Shown here piece after piece: positions 1 to 11,777 of a stretch of 64,000 nt of DNA (the stretch's first letter is position 1; every line of letters begins with the position of its first letter). The stretch comes from Phorcus lineatus (Eukaryota > Mollusca > Gastropoda > Trochida > Trochidae), in the NCBI GenBank assembly GCA_921293015.1, contig OV121084.1, forward strand, positions 25,668,946-25,732,945. The letters are read 5' to 3'. The notes under the pieces are model-generated. The model was given only the letters and a program-made list of their open reading frames with translations, was not told the origin of the DNA and made no database searches. The position numbers and the translations under genes are program-made.

Positions 1-3000
1 CAAGTGCCACTGGTAGTTGGTGTTAAAACTCTTCTTCACTGTGAAGTTCCTCAACATCAACACTGTGCCTTCCTTGATCCTGTCATAAATGGCAACATTA
101 TATCTATTTATTCCCTATGAGGGCAATAATCACTTGAGCAAAATACAAACTTGTTCATTAGATGTCATGTCATAGACAATGCTTTGATGTCGCAGTTTGC
201 CTATGATGTCGCATTTCAAATGCCCACACATCATTTTATCCGCCTATACTTAAGGTATATTTATATCATCTTCAAAGATTTTTAAACAATTGGTAATTAC
301 CAGAATATTATTTTCATGCCCATGACATACTATCTTACTCATTCATGCTCGGGAAATACTTATAATGAGACACTAATTATGTGAACAAAGTATGCCGTGG
401 ACATTCATAATATCGTCCTCTTTCAAGCATTAAGAAATACCATTGATCGATAACAGGTTATGGTAAACTTACTATGTTTGCAAGTGAACTGCTTATTAAA
501 ATATTCATCTTACCCAATGAAGGAGAAAGCATTGACTCCAAAATGTCATTTTCACAATAAAAACTTTATCCAAAATATCGTCCTGTTCATATTTAAGTTA
601 CGATGACTACAAGCCTTTCAAAAACTTATCACATTATATAGAAAACACTTAAAGCTCACTGTTTGATGTACTTGAGACAGAGAACATTCCACAGCACCAG
701 AGTGCAGTATCCAGACTTGTCACACACCAGGTAATGATGCTGAAATGATAGCATTTAGAACTGATGAGAACAGCAAGAATTTCTGGTTAGCAACTTCTTT
801 ATTATGGAAATGACTTAACTTGGGAATATAAGCTTACATCGAGACTGATTAATAAATAAAAAAATTCAAAACAGTGCTTTTATGAATCAATTTTTAAAAA
901 AAAGCTTAATCTTAAAGATATCAATGGGGACATGACCCACCTGAAAGGGCCACTTGTCTGACCTCTCCACCCTTGAATAATTAATCAAGCGAGATTTTCT
1001 GATGACTCTGACCAGAACAGGTGGTTTGGTTTCCTGGATACGACCCCAACGGGTCGCGAGTTCACTGACGCAACAGAGGTCAAGATCAGCGAGATTTTCA
1101 ATTCCATTCTCTTCTTTTCCTACAAACAGAAAAAGCCCCAATAGCATAGAGGATTAAATGCATCAGTTAAAAAAATATAATGATAATTAAAACATTTTCT
1201 TGGACCTTTAAATTGTATTCAACAAGTTGCAACTGTACTTTCATATCTGAGAAGTTGTAAACACTTAAGTGCGGTGAACTATCAGGTATTTTTAGTGGAA
1301 GCATAATTGGAGGGTACATTCCTATCTATAAATATGCATTCTCAATGCATTACTATTTATCAATTAAGATGGAAAATGTTCATATGATTTTTAAAAATTG
1401 CTTTAGATTAGAAAATTTAACAAAAATATCCCTCATTCCCTTAAAAACCAAAATAATTCAGAAGCAAGGCCACTCAGCAGTGCTGTGAGTGTGGAGACCC
1501 TTGCTACATCATGATTATTAATCATGTCCAATAAAAGATTTCTCACTTGTTAATTTGTGTATATTCTATAAATGCATGTATAATATCATTAATAATTTTG
1601 AAATTTGATTATAATTTTATCATTTTACAAAAGAGAACAAAATAGTGGTTTTCTAGAAAGTCAACCCTGACAGAAGCTTCTCTTAAAGTTTGACTTTAAG
1701 ATCTTAACACTTTAACATTTGCAACTTTTTAAAAGCTTAAGTAGCCACTACAATAGGACTCATGTCAGGACGGGTTGGTCAGCCACAAATGATGTATAGA
1801 TGGTCAGCTTACCTGTATCAACCAGGAGACTTTCTGGGATGACCACATCTGCCGATGTCCACACATTGACGTAGCAGCCTCGACCCGATGTCAGGGGGAT
1901 GTTGCTCGTTTGTCGTGTGTTTGATGTTGGAAACCATGGCAGATTATAGCTATCTGAAACATGACGACCAATGGTTAAAAGAGAGTGACATACAATCAGG
2001 GCACACTCCCATAATAATGTATTAGCAAATCATTATCGAGTGAACATGCACTTAGCAATTGAAAAAAATCACTGTAATGTATTACAAATGTATGCTTTTT
2101 ATGTGGCATGTATCTCCAATATGTTAATGTACATCTATCTGAGTGGTACGAGTGGTATTTTAAACAGCTTAACTACTGCTCTTTGGACCTTGATTTTGTC
2201 AAGGTGAAAGAGCAAGTTTGTTAGCTGCTGGTATGCTGGTCGTGTAGCCTGATTCTGAGGGTGGGGGTGGGAATCTCGCAATGGACTCGACCCCAAAAGT
2301 ACCAATTTTTGTACTATCACAGATAGCATGATCCGAAGTATAACGCTGTTACATTCACTATAATGTATACATATTCTTATTTTTCAATCCATATATTGCT
2401 TAACTGTGTTAGTTTCTACAACAAAATGTCAAATTTATTTTGCAGCAAAGAAGTTGACTATCTGTTGACTTGGTTTTCCTTTCACTCTACAACTGTTAAA
2501 ATGACTCACAAAGAAATCAAAACATTTGCAATAAATAAATCTCCTTGAAGCATGATTAATTAAGTTTTAATTACAGATTAGAAGTTTACTGATATATTTA
2601 TAGAATGACTAATTTATTGTTTTACAAACCAACAAAGTCCTCCAATTCTTTCAATCCAGTGATAGTTAGTTCATGAATAATAATGATACTCTCTGCTTGT
2701 AGATCAGTCTCGTCAAATCGAACTTCACACTTTGTGAGGTATACTGTTGATCCTATCTTCAACTGAAACACAACACCATCAACAAGTTAAAAATTATTTT
2801 TTTTAAACTTCAAGCTCATCTATGACTACACAAGTTCCAAAGTTAAGATATAGCAATATTTTATCCTTTTAATTCCATACAAAATAAACCCTTTAGCCTA
2901 TAATGCTGAAGATGTAAACTTGAGAAAAAAAGGGGTTTTTCTATCTCAAGAAAGTAATTGAGTGAGTGGTGGATTTACCGTGTTTTCCCAACAATATTTC

Positions 3001-5429
3001 AGTTACTTAACATGTGGATGAAAATCATCCAAATGATAGTGGACAGTTCAGGGAGAAAAATTATCGAAAGGGTGAGGGAAAATACAGTGTGAAAGACATA
3101 ATGAAAAACAGACAGCAGGTATTAGAATGATTCAAATTTGGTCTGGCTTCTACCCGTTGATGTCTCTGTTTGGAAGCCCCTACCAGGAGCATGTAAGCTA
3201 GGGCTGGCATAGCTCTCAGGGTCACTGAAGCACCAGAACCACCACACTGCGATAAGGTACTGAATCAAGTGGTGGATCTCAAGACAGACCACTGAGCATG
3301 GTTTGAAATTAAGAAATAATACATGTATAAGTACCATTTTCTCTCTATTAAGAGCTAGGCCTTTTATAAGCGTTGGGGTCAAAGGTAGTTGAGAAAATGG
3401 GGGCAGGGCCTAAAGTAACAAGTGCTGGATCTCCAACAACCGCCTGAACACTAATCTAAGCACCGGGGAGACAAGGGGAGCTATTTAAAGGAAATATAAT
3501 ACACTTAAGTATTAGAATGTGTTATTTCTACTTACGTTGAACTTCTGTACCAGAGAGTTCAGATGTGGAGACAAGACGAGTTTGCGTTTTTGTGTACAAT
3601 CGGCAAGGGTGATGTCATATGCATCTGCTGCTTCACTGCCGCTTGAACCAGTTTGTTTCACAAAAATTGGGTCAATCAAATAGCGACTTATGTTCAATAC
3701 CTGTCAGAATAAAAAACAAATAATTTTATCATTTACATTATAGTTGACTTTCCTAAGTATTTAGATAATCTCTAGTCTGCTGTTGTCTTTACACTGTTCG
3801 GGAAATCCTGAAATGGATTTTTGAAACGTCAATCATTTTATAAACAGCCAGTCTAGGAAGAAAAACATACTCAGAGGGACATTAAATGAACATTTTTGTC
3901 AGATAATTAGCATATGCGGATTTCCCAGTATTAAGCAGATGGCTAATCTAACACAGGTTTGCAAAGGTTTAGAAAATAGGCCTCTGTCTACAAATAGTGT
4001 AGGCCTATGGGTTAAAGCAGACAGCCTCACAGGAATCCAGGGATTAAACATGAACTTATTAGTATGAAATGAACGCTATCGATGAATTGCTGGGAAAATA
4101 GATTCTATCGTATAGTGTCAGTTTCACTTCCTAGATACATAATCTGTTGTTCGTACTGGAAACTATTAGTTTACATTCAAGTTCAATGTGACGTAGTTCA
4201 AATAATCAAAACTTCGGTTTATGTGGGTTTACTGCGCACCTAAAGTTTAGAGCCTATTTTATCTGTAGCAGCTTCCGATGATTTAGATCTTGTAGGGTGT
4301 TGCCTTCTTAGTCAATATAAACGAAACATCTTACTCAAATTGACACAAGGATTGAAAGATAAACCCTCTTGTTTCTTTTTTATTCAGTGGCATCGAATTC
4401 ATTGCTACCCCCTTCCCAAGATAGTGTCTGTCAATGTTGTAAAACAAGAGGAGGGAGGCAACGAATTCAAAGTTGCTGAACAAAAAAGAAACGTTTGTGA
4501 CAGCAGTTCGATATAATAGCCAAAGAGTTTATCTTTGCATCCTTGTGTCATTTGAAGTTAGATGTTTCGATTGTATTGTCTTAGATGGAAAAACCCTTCC
4601 TGATCAAATTTGTTGAGAAGCTGCTACAGATAAAACAGGCTTTGGATCGAAGACAGCAATGAGGGAAGACGTCTAGCATGCTTTACAGCCGTGTCGGGTA
4701 AAGATACGCACTTTCACAAAACTTAACCTAGCAAAACAGGATGAGTTTTTGCTTATATATTGATGTCTTTGCATCTTTAGGCAATTTTTGAGATATCATG
4801 GAGTATTTTTTAAAGAAAACAGGACTTAAATGTTGACTAGTGGCACAGAATTTGTTAAAACTGACAAAATTTCTACCAAACAAGTCGTCATCAAGCACTT
4901 TGACTTTCCACATCACAATTGTCATTGGAAACCATATATTGATCCGACTATCGGTTTGTCTTTACCAAAACTTCAGAAGACAGTTTTAAAATCTATCAAA
5001 ATCATAATAATGGAAAAAGTTAGGAGTATTCAAACCCTGCGTGCGTATCTTTAGCCTCAACATGCCGACCTATGTGTAAAAGGGGTGTAGTCGTTTGAAA
5101 ACTTTCACTTTCAGTGTCACTGACTAGCACATTTCAACATCGATATATTTTACATTACAAATCGGAAGAATGAACATGTATCTCTTAGGTGCGTAGCTTA
5201 ACCCGACACCACTGTATACTATAAATGTGACGTTGGTGACTTTGTTTACAAACAACAAGTCACGTGAAAAACTTTCATTAATTTTCTATTTTAGCCAAAA
5301 TGAATAATATACCAGAAACTTATCGGTATGGATGTTAACGTTGTTTATTTCAGCTAATCTGACGGCCTCCTCAAGCTCATTCAGTTTTGTCTTAGAGATA
5401 AAATTCGAACGATTCGATTCTACCGCCAT
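1..5429 (-). CDS. RADX: RADX-like RPA-related ssDNA-binding protein, N-terminal part (seven exons, continues off the left edge)
   Basis: RADX is a nuclear RPA-like OB-fold protein that binds single-stranded DNA at replication forks and antagonises RAD51. Exons on the minus strand, in order: 5313-5429, 3536-3700, 2630-2762, 1813-1953, 941-1119, 660-739 and 1-103 (partial). All introns are GT-AG and all phases agree (0, 0, 1, 1, 0, 2), giving 306 open codons. The start is the ATG at 5427-5429 (context AAATATGGCGG, also a YY1-like motif). Diagnostic blocks match vertebrate RADX as I remember it: 'YDITLADC' followed by 'SPHLNSLVQKF' in exon 2, 'TVYLTKCEVRFDETD' in exon 3, 'PPVLVRVIRKSRL' in exon 5, 'YLVCDKSGYCTLVLWNVL' in exon 6 and 'EGTVLMLRNFTVKKSF' in exon 7. 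These cover the N-terminal region and the first OB-fold-type region. The human protein is about 850 aa, so roughly the last 60% lies outside the window. The N-terminal 39 residues are less conserved. No frame damage is seen. Confidence 0.88.
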
Positions 5430-5964
5430 ATTTGTTAGGGTTTTACTAAAATCAGACTGACACACATTCGGAAAAAGAGCGTATGAGTTGATTTTCAAAC
5501 ACGATTGTCCTTGCTTCAACAGAGCACTAAATTTAGATAGTGGTATTTTATTATTAATAAAAAAACATTTTGATTATCAAAACTCATTTTTGTGCTATAA
5601 ACTTAGATTAAGAGAAAGAAACGAAAGACTCTTAACATTCCTACTACGGATTCGGATTTTCTATATTAAATTAACATCTTGCAAAAAGGATAGGGCTACT
5701 CTGTTTTGAATTTTTTAAAAAATTTATTATAAAATACTTTGTTAATTTGATTTTCAATAGATAAACAAAAGAGACACATAGGCCATCTGGTTTATCAGAA
5801 ATATAAAAAGAAATATGTTTTTTAAAATAAATTTTAAAAAGCCACTGCGTGAGTTGTTGGAGTCATATATGCCAAACTTAATAAATGGTGTCATTTGATC
5901 GCAAAGTATCGACTGTTACCAAAAGACACATTTTAAAGCTTATTGTTTTTTTACAGTGACAATT

Positions 5965-6127
5965 TGAAGGTAGGACGTCGCAATTATGATCGAAAACCGG
6001 ACAGTGGCGCGCGTCAAATAGTCAAGCGTAATTTTGGAGACTTATCTAAAACAGCCAGGAAGGCAGTTAGGAGTTGATAGCGTTTGTTAGGTTATATAAC
6101 TTGTATCCATGTATATTGGACGTGATA
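5965..6127 (+). repeat. Left half of a dispersed repeat interrupted by the 6128-9694 element
   Basis: This stretch aligns by eye with 28505-28640. Shared blocks include a 'gtcgc-att-tgatcgaaaa' type core followed by 'ccgga', then 'tagcgttt', then 'ttggacgt'. The homology resumes after the element at 9695-9830, so the repeat is probably split by the insertion. Confidence 0.55.
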
Positions 6128-6270
6128 TATATGTATCATCCCAACTGCGGATCCGCCCCATCTTAAGATGGGACGCGTCCCAACTTGGGATTCCAAGTTG
6201 GGACGTCCCATCTTGAGATGGGACTAGGGATACTAAAACATGTTAATAATATTCTTATTTTATAATGTAT
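6128..6270 (+). repeat. Left terminal inverted repeat made of stacked palindromes
   Basis: The order is a diverged CCCAACTGCGG, the palindrome CCCATCTTAAGATGGG (6157-6172), linker ACGCGT, a near-perfect 24-bp palindrome (6179-6202, CCCAACTTGG mirrored), linker ACGT, and CCCATCTTGAGATGGG (6207-6222). The linkers are themselves palindromic, so the array can extrude as several adjacent short hairpins. Confidence 0.8.
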
Positions 6271-7628
6271 TGTGTCAGTAAAACATGTTTTTAGATGATG
6301 TTGTTATATTCTTTTCACACCTACGAAGAAAAGTTGATATGATGTTCATTTACTTCACTTTCTCACTCGGTTTCATCTGTAATCGAGTACGAACGATTCA
6401 ACACTACTCAAACATTTATTTAAAGTCACATTTGATTACTGATTGAATCACATTTGTTAAGCGACATAACAAAATCAGATCAATATATATATATTTATTT
6501 TTGGATAATAGTTTTCAGCATTTTTCAAACGACCAATACACGCGTAGATCGAACAGCTGTAAACAGAGAGAAACCAAACGGCTCCACATTTCACAGAGAC
6601 ATCTATGTATCTTAGTTTCTTTAAAAAAAGGTGGTATAAACTTTTAACAATCAAAGATATGAAGTTATTCTAATACAGATCCAAGTTTTACAATACTAGT
6701 GATAAATTGCTTTTTTTAAACATATATTTAAAAAACGTACCTGATACAGAGAAACGAATAATCCATGCAATAAAAACTTCTAAAAGCAGAAATTAAGGTA
6801 CTCTCCATCGTTACAATCCAGCACTGAATAGACTGAATGTGTTAATGTGACAGCTTGGCGTGACAGAGGACGAATGATTGGGCACCAATTTGCCCACCGT
6901 AGGTAGTGTCAGGCTAAAACAACATATGGAGACACCATAAACCTATGTTGTTTTAACAAATTATTATCATGTTTATCTACTTGGCGACTTGGTTGATTGT
7001 ATCAAATGTTAAAAAAATTAAAAGTTCCTATTATCAAAGTCTGGTTCCCCAACATTTTAGATATTTTCAACTAGTGTGAACTTAGAGTTCATTGAATATT
7101 CCCTGGTAACTCATTTCAATATACTAAAATCTATCTTAACGGCGACAAATCTTTGTCACAGAGTGTTAACGAATTCCTAATAATATCTGTTTATCATTTC
7201 ATAAATGATGCCAACCGATTTTTAAAGCTCTTTCCTAAAAGTTGTACAACATGACAAATAGGTATTTGCTGCCTGTTGCTAATCCTTTTCCTTTATCCTT
7301 TTTATCCTTTTTCTATACATATATTCTAAATTCAGCTGTAAAACAACAATATTACACTGAAATGTAATTCTTCCTTACTTACTTAAGTTAAGAGTTTAAC
7401 GAGCGCTTTCCAGCGAATGCTGATGTAACGCTCGGGCCGCAGCCTTTATAAATAGGTGCTAAAAGGGGGTGATTATTTGTTAAGCCTGGTCTAAAAAGGT
7501 GGGAGGGAGTATTTTTTAAATTTAGAAATTTGGAATGGTCGTAGAGCCTAGGTTAAGGGAGAGAAAAGGGCGGGGTTGGGAGGGGGGAGAGGTGTGGTGT
7601 GTTGTGGTGTGTTGTGAGTATTTTAGTT

Positions 7629-7988
7629 TTAGATACGAGCCAGGAGGCCCGTTTCTTTTAGGTATGTGCCTAAGGCGTGGTGTATGTGTGTTTTATTTTG
7701 AGGGTTTAGTATTTGATGTATGTTGGTGGGGTTTAGGCCACTTGTTGCTAGTGTTGCGTTGAGTGTTGTGCGATGTGTTGAGTAGTATGTGCATTGGGTG
7801 AGAATGTGGTGTATTGTTTCTGGGTGTTGGCAATGTGGGCAGTTGGGGGATGCAATATGTTTTTGTTTATGTTTATGTGTGTTGAGGCGGGTATGCCCCG
7901 TTTGTAATTCGCACATGAGTTCAACTTTTAGTGTCTCCCCGACGTTAATCCCTTGTAACAACAACCCAAAAACAACATAGCACTTCAA
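7629..7988 (-). mobile_element. Non-LTR retrotransposon 3' fragment (C-terminal zinc-knuckle region)
   Basis: An open frame of 119 codons ends with the tail typical of I/Jockey-type LINE ORF2 proteins. The motif 'ELQTGHTRLN' is followed by a CPHC...H...C zinc knuckle ('CPHCQHPETIHHILTQC') and a short helical tail. The reverse transcriptase and endonuclease domains are absent, so this is a 5'-truncated copy. Its 3' untranslated part probably continues to about 7440. It sits inside the 6128-9694 foldback element, either nested in it or carried by it. The ATG at the start of the frame is not meaningful; the homologous part begins around codon 18. Confidence 0.6.
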
Positions 7989-9551
7989 AGGATTTTTTCA
8001 GGGTCGACAAAACGGTAAGACACCTGTAATTCTTCCCTCTCACCTACTCATCTTATTTGACTCAGTTGACCAGTTGATTAACTTATTAGCAGTAACAACA
8101 CACAACAATTCTCTCAATTCAACGCTTCTAAAAAGCATAGATAGACGCTTGTACATATAAAAACAACCTTTTCTCAACTCTGTACCCTGGTTTGTGGCAA
8201 AAAATCTTGCGAAGGTAAACAAAGTTTATTAATGAACTCAAAGTAAACAAACTCCGTTTATAATCTTCTTGTAGTAATGATAAGAAATGAGTTTATGAAA
8301 TGGAAATATTGTATTTATAAATTAGCATGAAAAAATTGCCTTTGCAATATTGAATATCTTAACCGAATTGTGTTGCAACGGTAGATCGTATTTGTTTGAC
8401 TTTGTGTTGTATGTTTGATGGTTTCAAAATTAAATTTCTATTGGCGCGGCATTAATATAAGCTTCCAGATTGCTATTTTCTTTTTTTGAAATGAATAAAA
8501 TATGTTTAAACCATAGTTTCTCTTGTACATCTTGGAAACTAAGTTCTAATTTTTTTTAAAATCTATTAAAGAGTCTGCTATTTCCCCATAAATAAGCAAT
8601 GGACGATGTTAGATTTCATTTTGGTAAATATAATCGTTCTGTTTATGAAAAAAATATTTTGAATATATTCAGTGTGGCATAACAACATTCATCGAATAAC
8701 AATACAATAACAAAAAAACATAAACTTTTGTTGTTGTTTTAGGTTAGGGTTTGATCACGTCTGCTTCCACCTATCAGTGATATTGCCGATAGGGGCCAAT
8801 GCCTTGATAAATATGAATGATAATCATTGACTAAAACAACAAACGCTCGACGTGTACCTTTGTAGTGTTACAAGCATGCTCATGTACAATTGGTACCCAT
8901 TCTTGTCACTAATTGGAAGGTGACACACAGGTATTAGTGTCATAACCGAACCGGATGTTTACCAAAATCCCTTCTTCCGGACATCCCCCCCTAAACCCCT
9001 TAACCCCCTCCACCCATCTCTGAACTACCAAGCAGGTACTAGTATGTTTGCCATTTGCACCACGACACTGAACAGATCAGGTTCGATCGGAAATATGAGG
9101 AGGCATAACTGGATTTATTTACTGGACATCTTATAAGCATTGACGGAACACGACTTATAGGTTAGTGTTTGTGAATTAGGTCTAAGAAACTTAAAGTTTT
9201 AGATACTACTATCAAACATAACGAGTATATTGAAATCTTGCTTAACGGAACGGTTTATGTTTAAGAAATTAGCATTCACCAAGAGTGGGTTTTGAGTGTA
9301 TAATTGAATATAATTTCTTTTTTTTCTATTTGCTTAACATGCTGTCACAATATTTAAGAATATAATGAAATAAAATAAAATTTTGTATAAGAATTACTTT
9401 TGAAATCGTATTGTGCTATGATGAAAGACTAGTATGCGATGAGAGATAGATATAGCCAATAAGTCATGAAAATCAACATAAAAACAAAATATCGTTCGAG
9501 GTCCATAAACCGCTTATCTAAAGGATACATCTTATCATGTTATTACTAAAT

Positions 9552-9694
9552 TCAACATTAGAATAAGAATATTATGAACATGTTAAAGAATCCGCCGCCC
9601 CATCTCAAGATGGGACGTCCCAACTTGGAATTCCAAGTTGGGACGCGTCCCATCTTAAGATGGGACGCGATCCCAAGTTGGGATGATACATATA
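9552..9694 (-). repeat. Right terminal inverted repeat made of stacked palindromes
   Basis: This is the reverse-complement counterpart of 6128-6270. It holds CCCATCTCAAGATGGG (9599-9614), ACGT, a perfect 24-bp palindrome centred on GGAATTCC (9619-9642), ACGCGT, CCCATCTTAAGATGGG (9649-9664), ACGCGAT, CCCAAGTTGGG (9672-9682), and the terminus ending GATGATACATATA. Confidence 0.8.
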
Positions 9695-9830
9695 CACCTC
9701 TGTGCATTTATAAGGCTGTTTTTAGATTTTCATGGAAAACCAGTATTTTTCATATATTTGTCTTTTAGACATGAAAAGTTAAGATGTTTTGATTTTATAT
9801 CACCACATATGACATTTAGGATCGTAAAGG
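9695..9830 (+). repeat. Right half of the interrupted dispersed repeat
   Basis: It aligns with 28640-28770 through 'gcatttataaggct', 'ttaga-ttcat' and a 'catatgacatttaggatc'-like block. This continues the repeat whose left half is at 5965-6127. Confidence 0.55.
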
Positions 9831-11772
9831 AGTGGCTCTTTAATGTCGAAAATAATAGGTGAAATAATGAAAATGATCTGGAAATTAATAACTTACATCC
9901 AAGTTGAAAAAAATATAATCGATCAAAACAGGCAAACGCAATTCTTTCTATTAGGTTTCAACAATGTAAATACTATGTGGGGAAAACCTGCAAAGTCTAC
10001 AAAGCGGACGTAAAATACCTAATAAACGACAGTTATAACATCATCATGATTATGGTTTAATATGATGCTGTTTTTCAAATAATTGCGTTTGAATTGAATA
10101 AGATTTACCACTTTACACTTAAAGAGGTAATTTTATTTTTTTTAGAAAAAAAATCGTCACGTCATGTAGTCATCTTCAGTCACCCATGGCCTAATATGCT
10201 CAGGTACTCTCTACAAATTCCCCTGGGAAAATTCATCTGGAAAATGAGTACTTAAATCACCAACAGTATCGGATTATTAACCCTGGGAGACCGAGGATGT
10301 TATATAGTTTTCTCTGAAAACTGGGATATTTCGTTATAATTTAAGTGGGATGTATAAATAGATTGTAAGGTTTACATCGTGGATTGGTTAATAGGACAAT
10401 TATTCATAAACAGCAAGTTTTTATCATTAAAAGTATATTTCAAATGTTAAGATAGGCCTACATGAGTAACAAGTAGGTCTTATTTTAGTGAACCTCTGTT
10501 TGTTCAGGGTCACAACTTTAGAAAAGTTTTAAGATGTCACGTTTATGAGTAAAATATGTATGTATTCTTCGCAATGAAATTACACTTCAACATACACCTG
10601 AGTTCACTTAAGAAATAACGTTTGACAAATTGAATGTCCTTGTCGCACACCAACTTCATAACACGTGTCATGTAATCATTAATCACACAGACAGTCTATC
10701 AATACGCCAATATACACGTATGACCCATAGCTATTACAAGTATTAAACAGTGTAATAATTCAGGGACGTAGCCTATACAATTAACAATAATTAAGTAATT
10801 CAGAAATGCCATTTATGAAACGATCTCAGTCCGTAAATGCTTTTGAATCATTCCTTTAATACCAGATACAAATGTTTACAAACGTCTCTGACGAAAGGGT
10901 AGATTTTCTTTGAGAGAGTTGTCAAAGCGAAGTTCAAGCTTATGAGCCAGTTGTAAGACGTGTCAACTTCAAAGATTTATATCAACACGACGCACCTGTG
11001 TTTGATAACTTGTGATCTATAAATAAAGAATACTAAACGAAGTCCCATGTAACAACATATTTATGAAACGAGTGTGTGGTTTGGTATTCAACGAGCGAAA
11101 GCGAGATAGATACCGATACCATTCACGAGTTTCATAAAAATGTAATTATACGGGACTGAGTTTAATATTTCATTTATTAGTCGCTGAATTATATCAAAGA
11201 AAAATCATGAAAACCACCGGGATAACCGTTATCGCTGCGCCGCTAACATTGTGACGTCATGCTTAACGATTGTGATAACCCGCGATCTACAACATGGTAA
11301 CTACCATAATTTACAACTAAGAAGAATATATTCTAGCTCAGTCCGTTTCTTGTCTTACGTTTCTGCAGACCAACGATAAGAAACCTACTTTAAGGACATT
11401 GTTCTCAGCTTAACGATCGATAACATGAAATACCATACCATTACATTTTTCATACTAAAAGAGTACATAAACATCCTCTAACAGCGTCCGAGCTTCAGCC
11501 AAATAAATAGATAAATTTGTGAAAGTCCGTTTTAATACATGCTGTATTTCAGCCGTTCATCGTGTATAAAATTTCGCATGTAAGCTGCTTTAATTAACTT
11601 AAAGGAATGTTTTGTTCTCAAGAAATTTATTTTCAAATTAACCGAATTGATTACTATGAACATTGACACACAGGGAAAGCATTCAAGACCGTTTTCTTCC
11701 AGAAAGAATTTAACTAATGATCTCATATGATTTAACATTCTTTCACAAATAATCTCCAAGAAACTTCCTATT
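9831..11772. other. No gene recognised
   Basis: AT-rich sequence with frequent stops in all frames. I see no splice-bounded coding blocks and no clear repeat. A minus-strand frame at 11532-11777 is open, but it runs into the neighbouring element and resembles nothing I know. Confidence 0.5.
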
Positions 11773-11777
11773 GATGT

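Larger units (their letters stand above)
6128..9694. mobile_element. Foldback/TIR DNA element, about 3.57 kb, with palindrome-array termini
   Basis: The two ends, 6128-6270 and 9552-9694, are inverted copies of each other: outer terminus TATATGTATCATCCC, then an array of CCCA...TGGG palindromes, then a shared 'aacatgtt' and 'ataatattcttatt' segment before homology fades. The flanking sequence on both sides is one dispersed repeat that appears uninterrupted at 28505-28770, which supports a single insertion. The duplicated target looks like TA or TATA, but TIR and target overlap there, so this is ambiguous. No transposase is readable inside. The interior holds a LINE 3' fragment and otherwise non-coding AT-rich DNA, so the copy is presumably non-autonomous. 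Alternatively, two solo foldback MITEs could lie in opposite orientation, but the split-flank evidence argues against that. Confidence 0.65.

Noticed and set aside
2135-2329. 64-codon minus-strand frame between RADX exons
   Set aside because: It lies in the intron between 1813-1953 and 2630-2762, is rich in low-complexity His/Pro/Gln residues, and joining it would break the RADX phase.
7535-7980. Plus-strand Cys/Trp/Gly-rich frames opposite the LINE fragment
   Set aside because: They are antisense shadows of the LINE coding frame.
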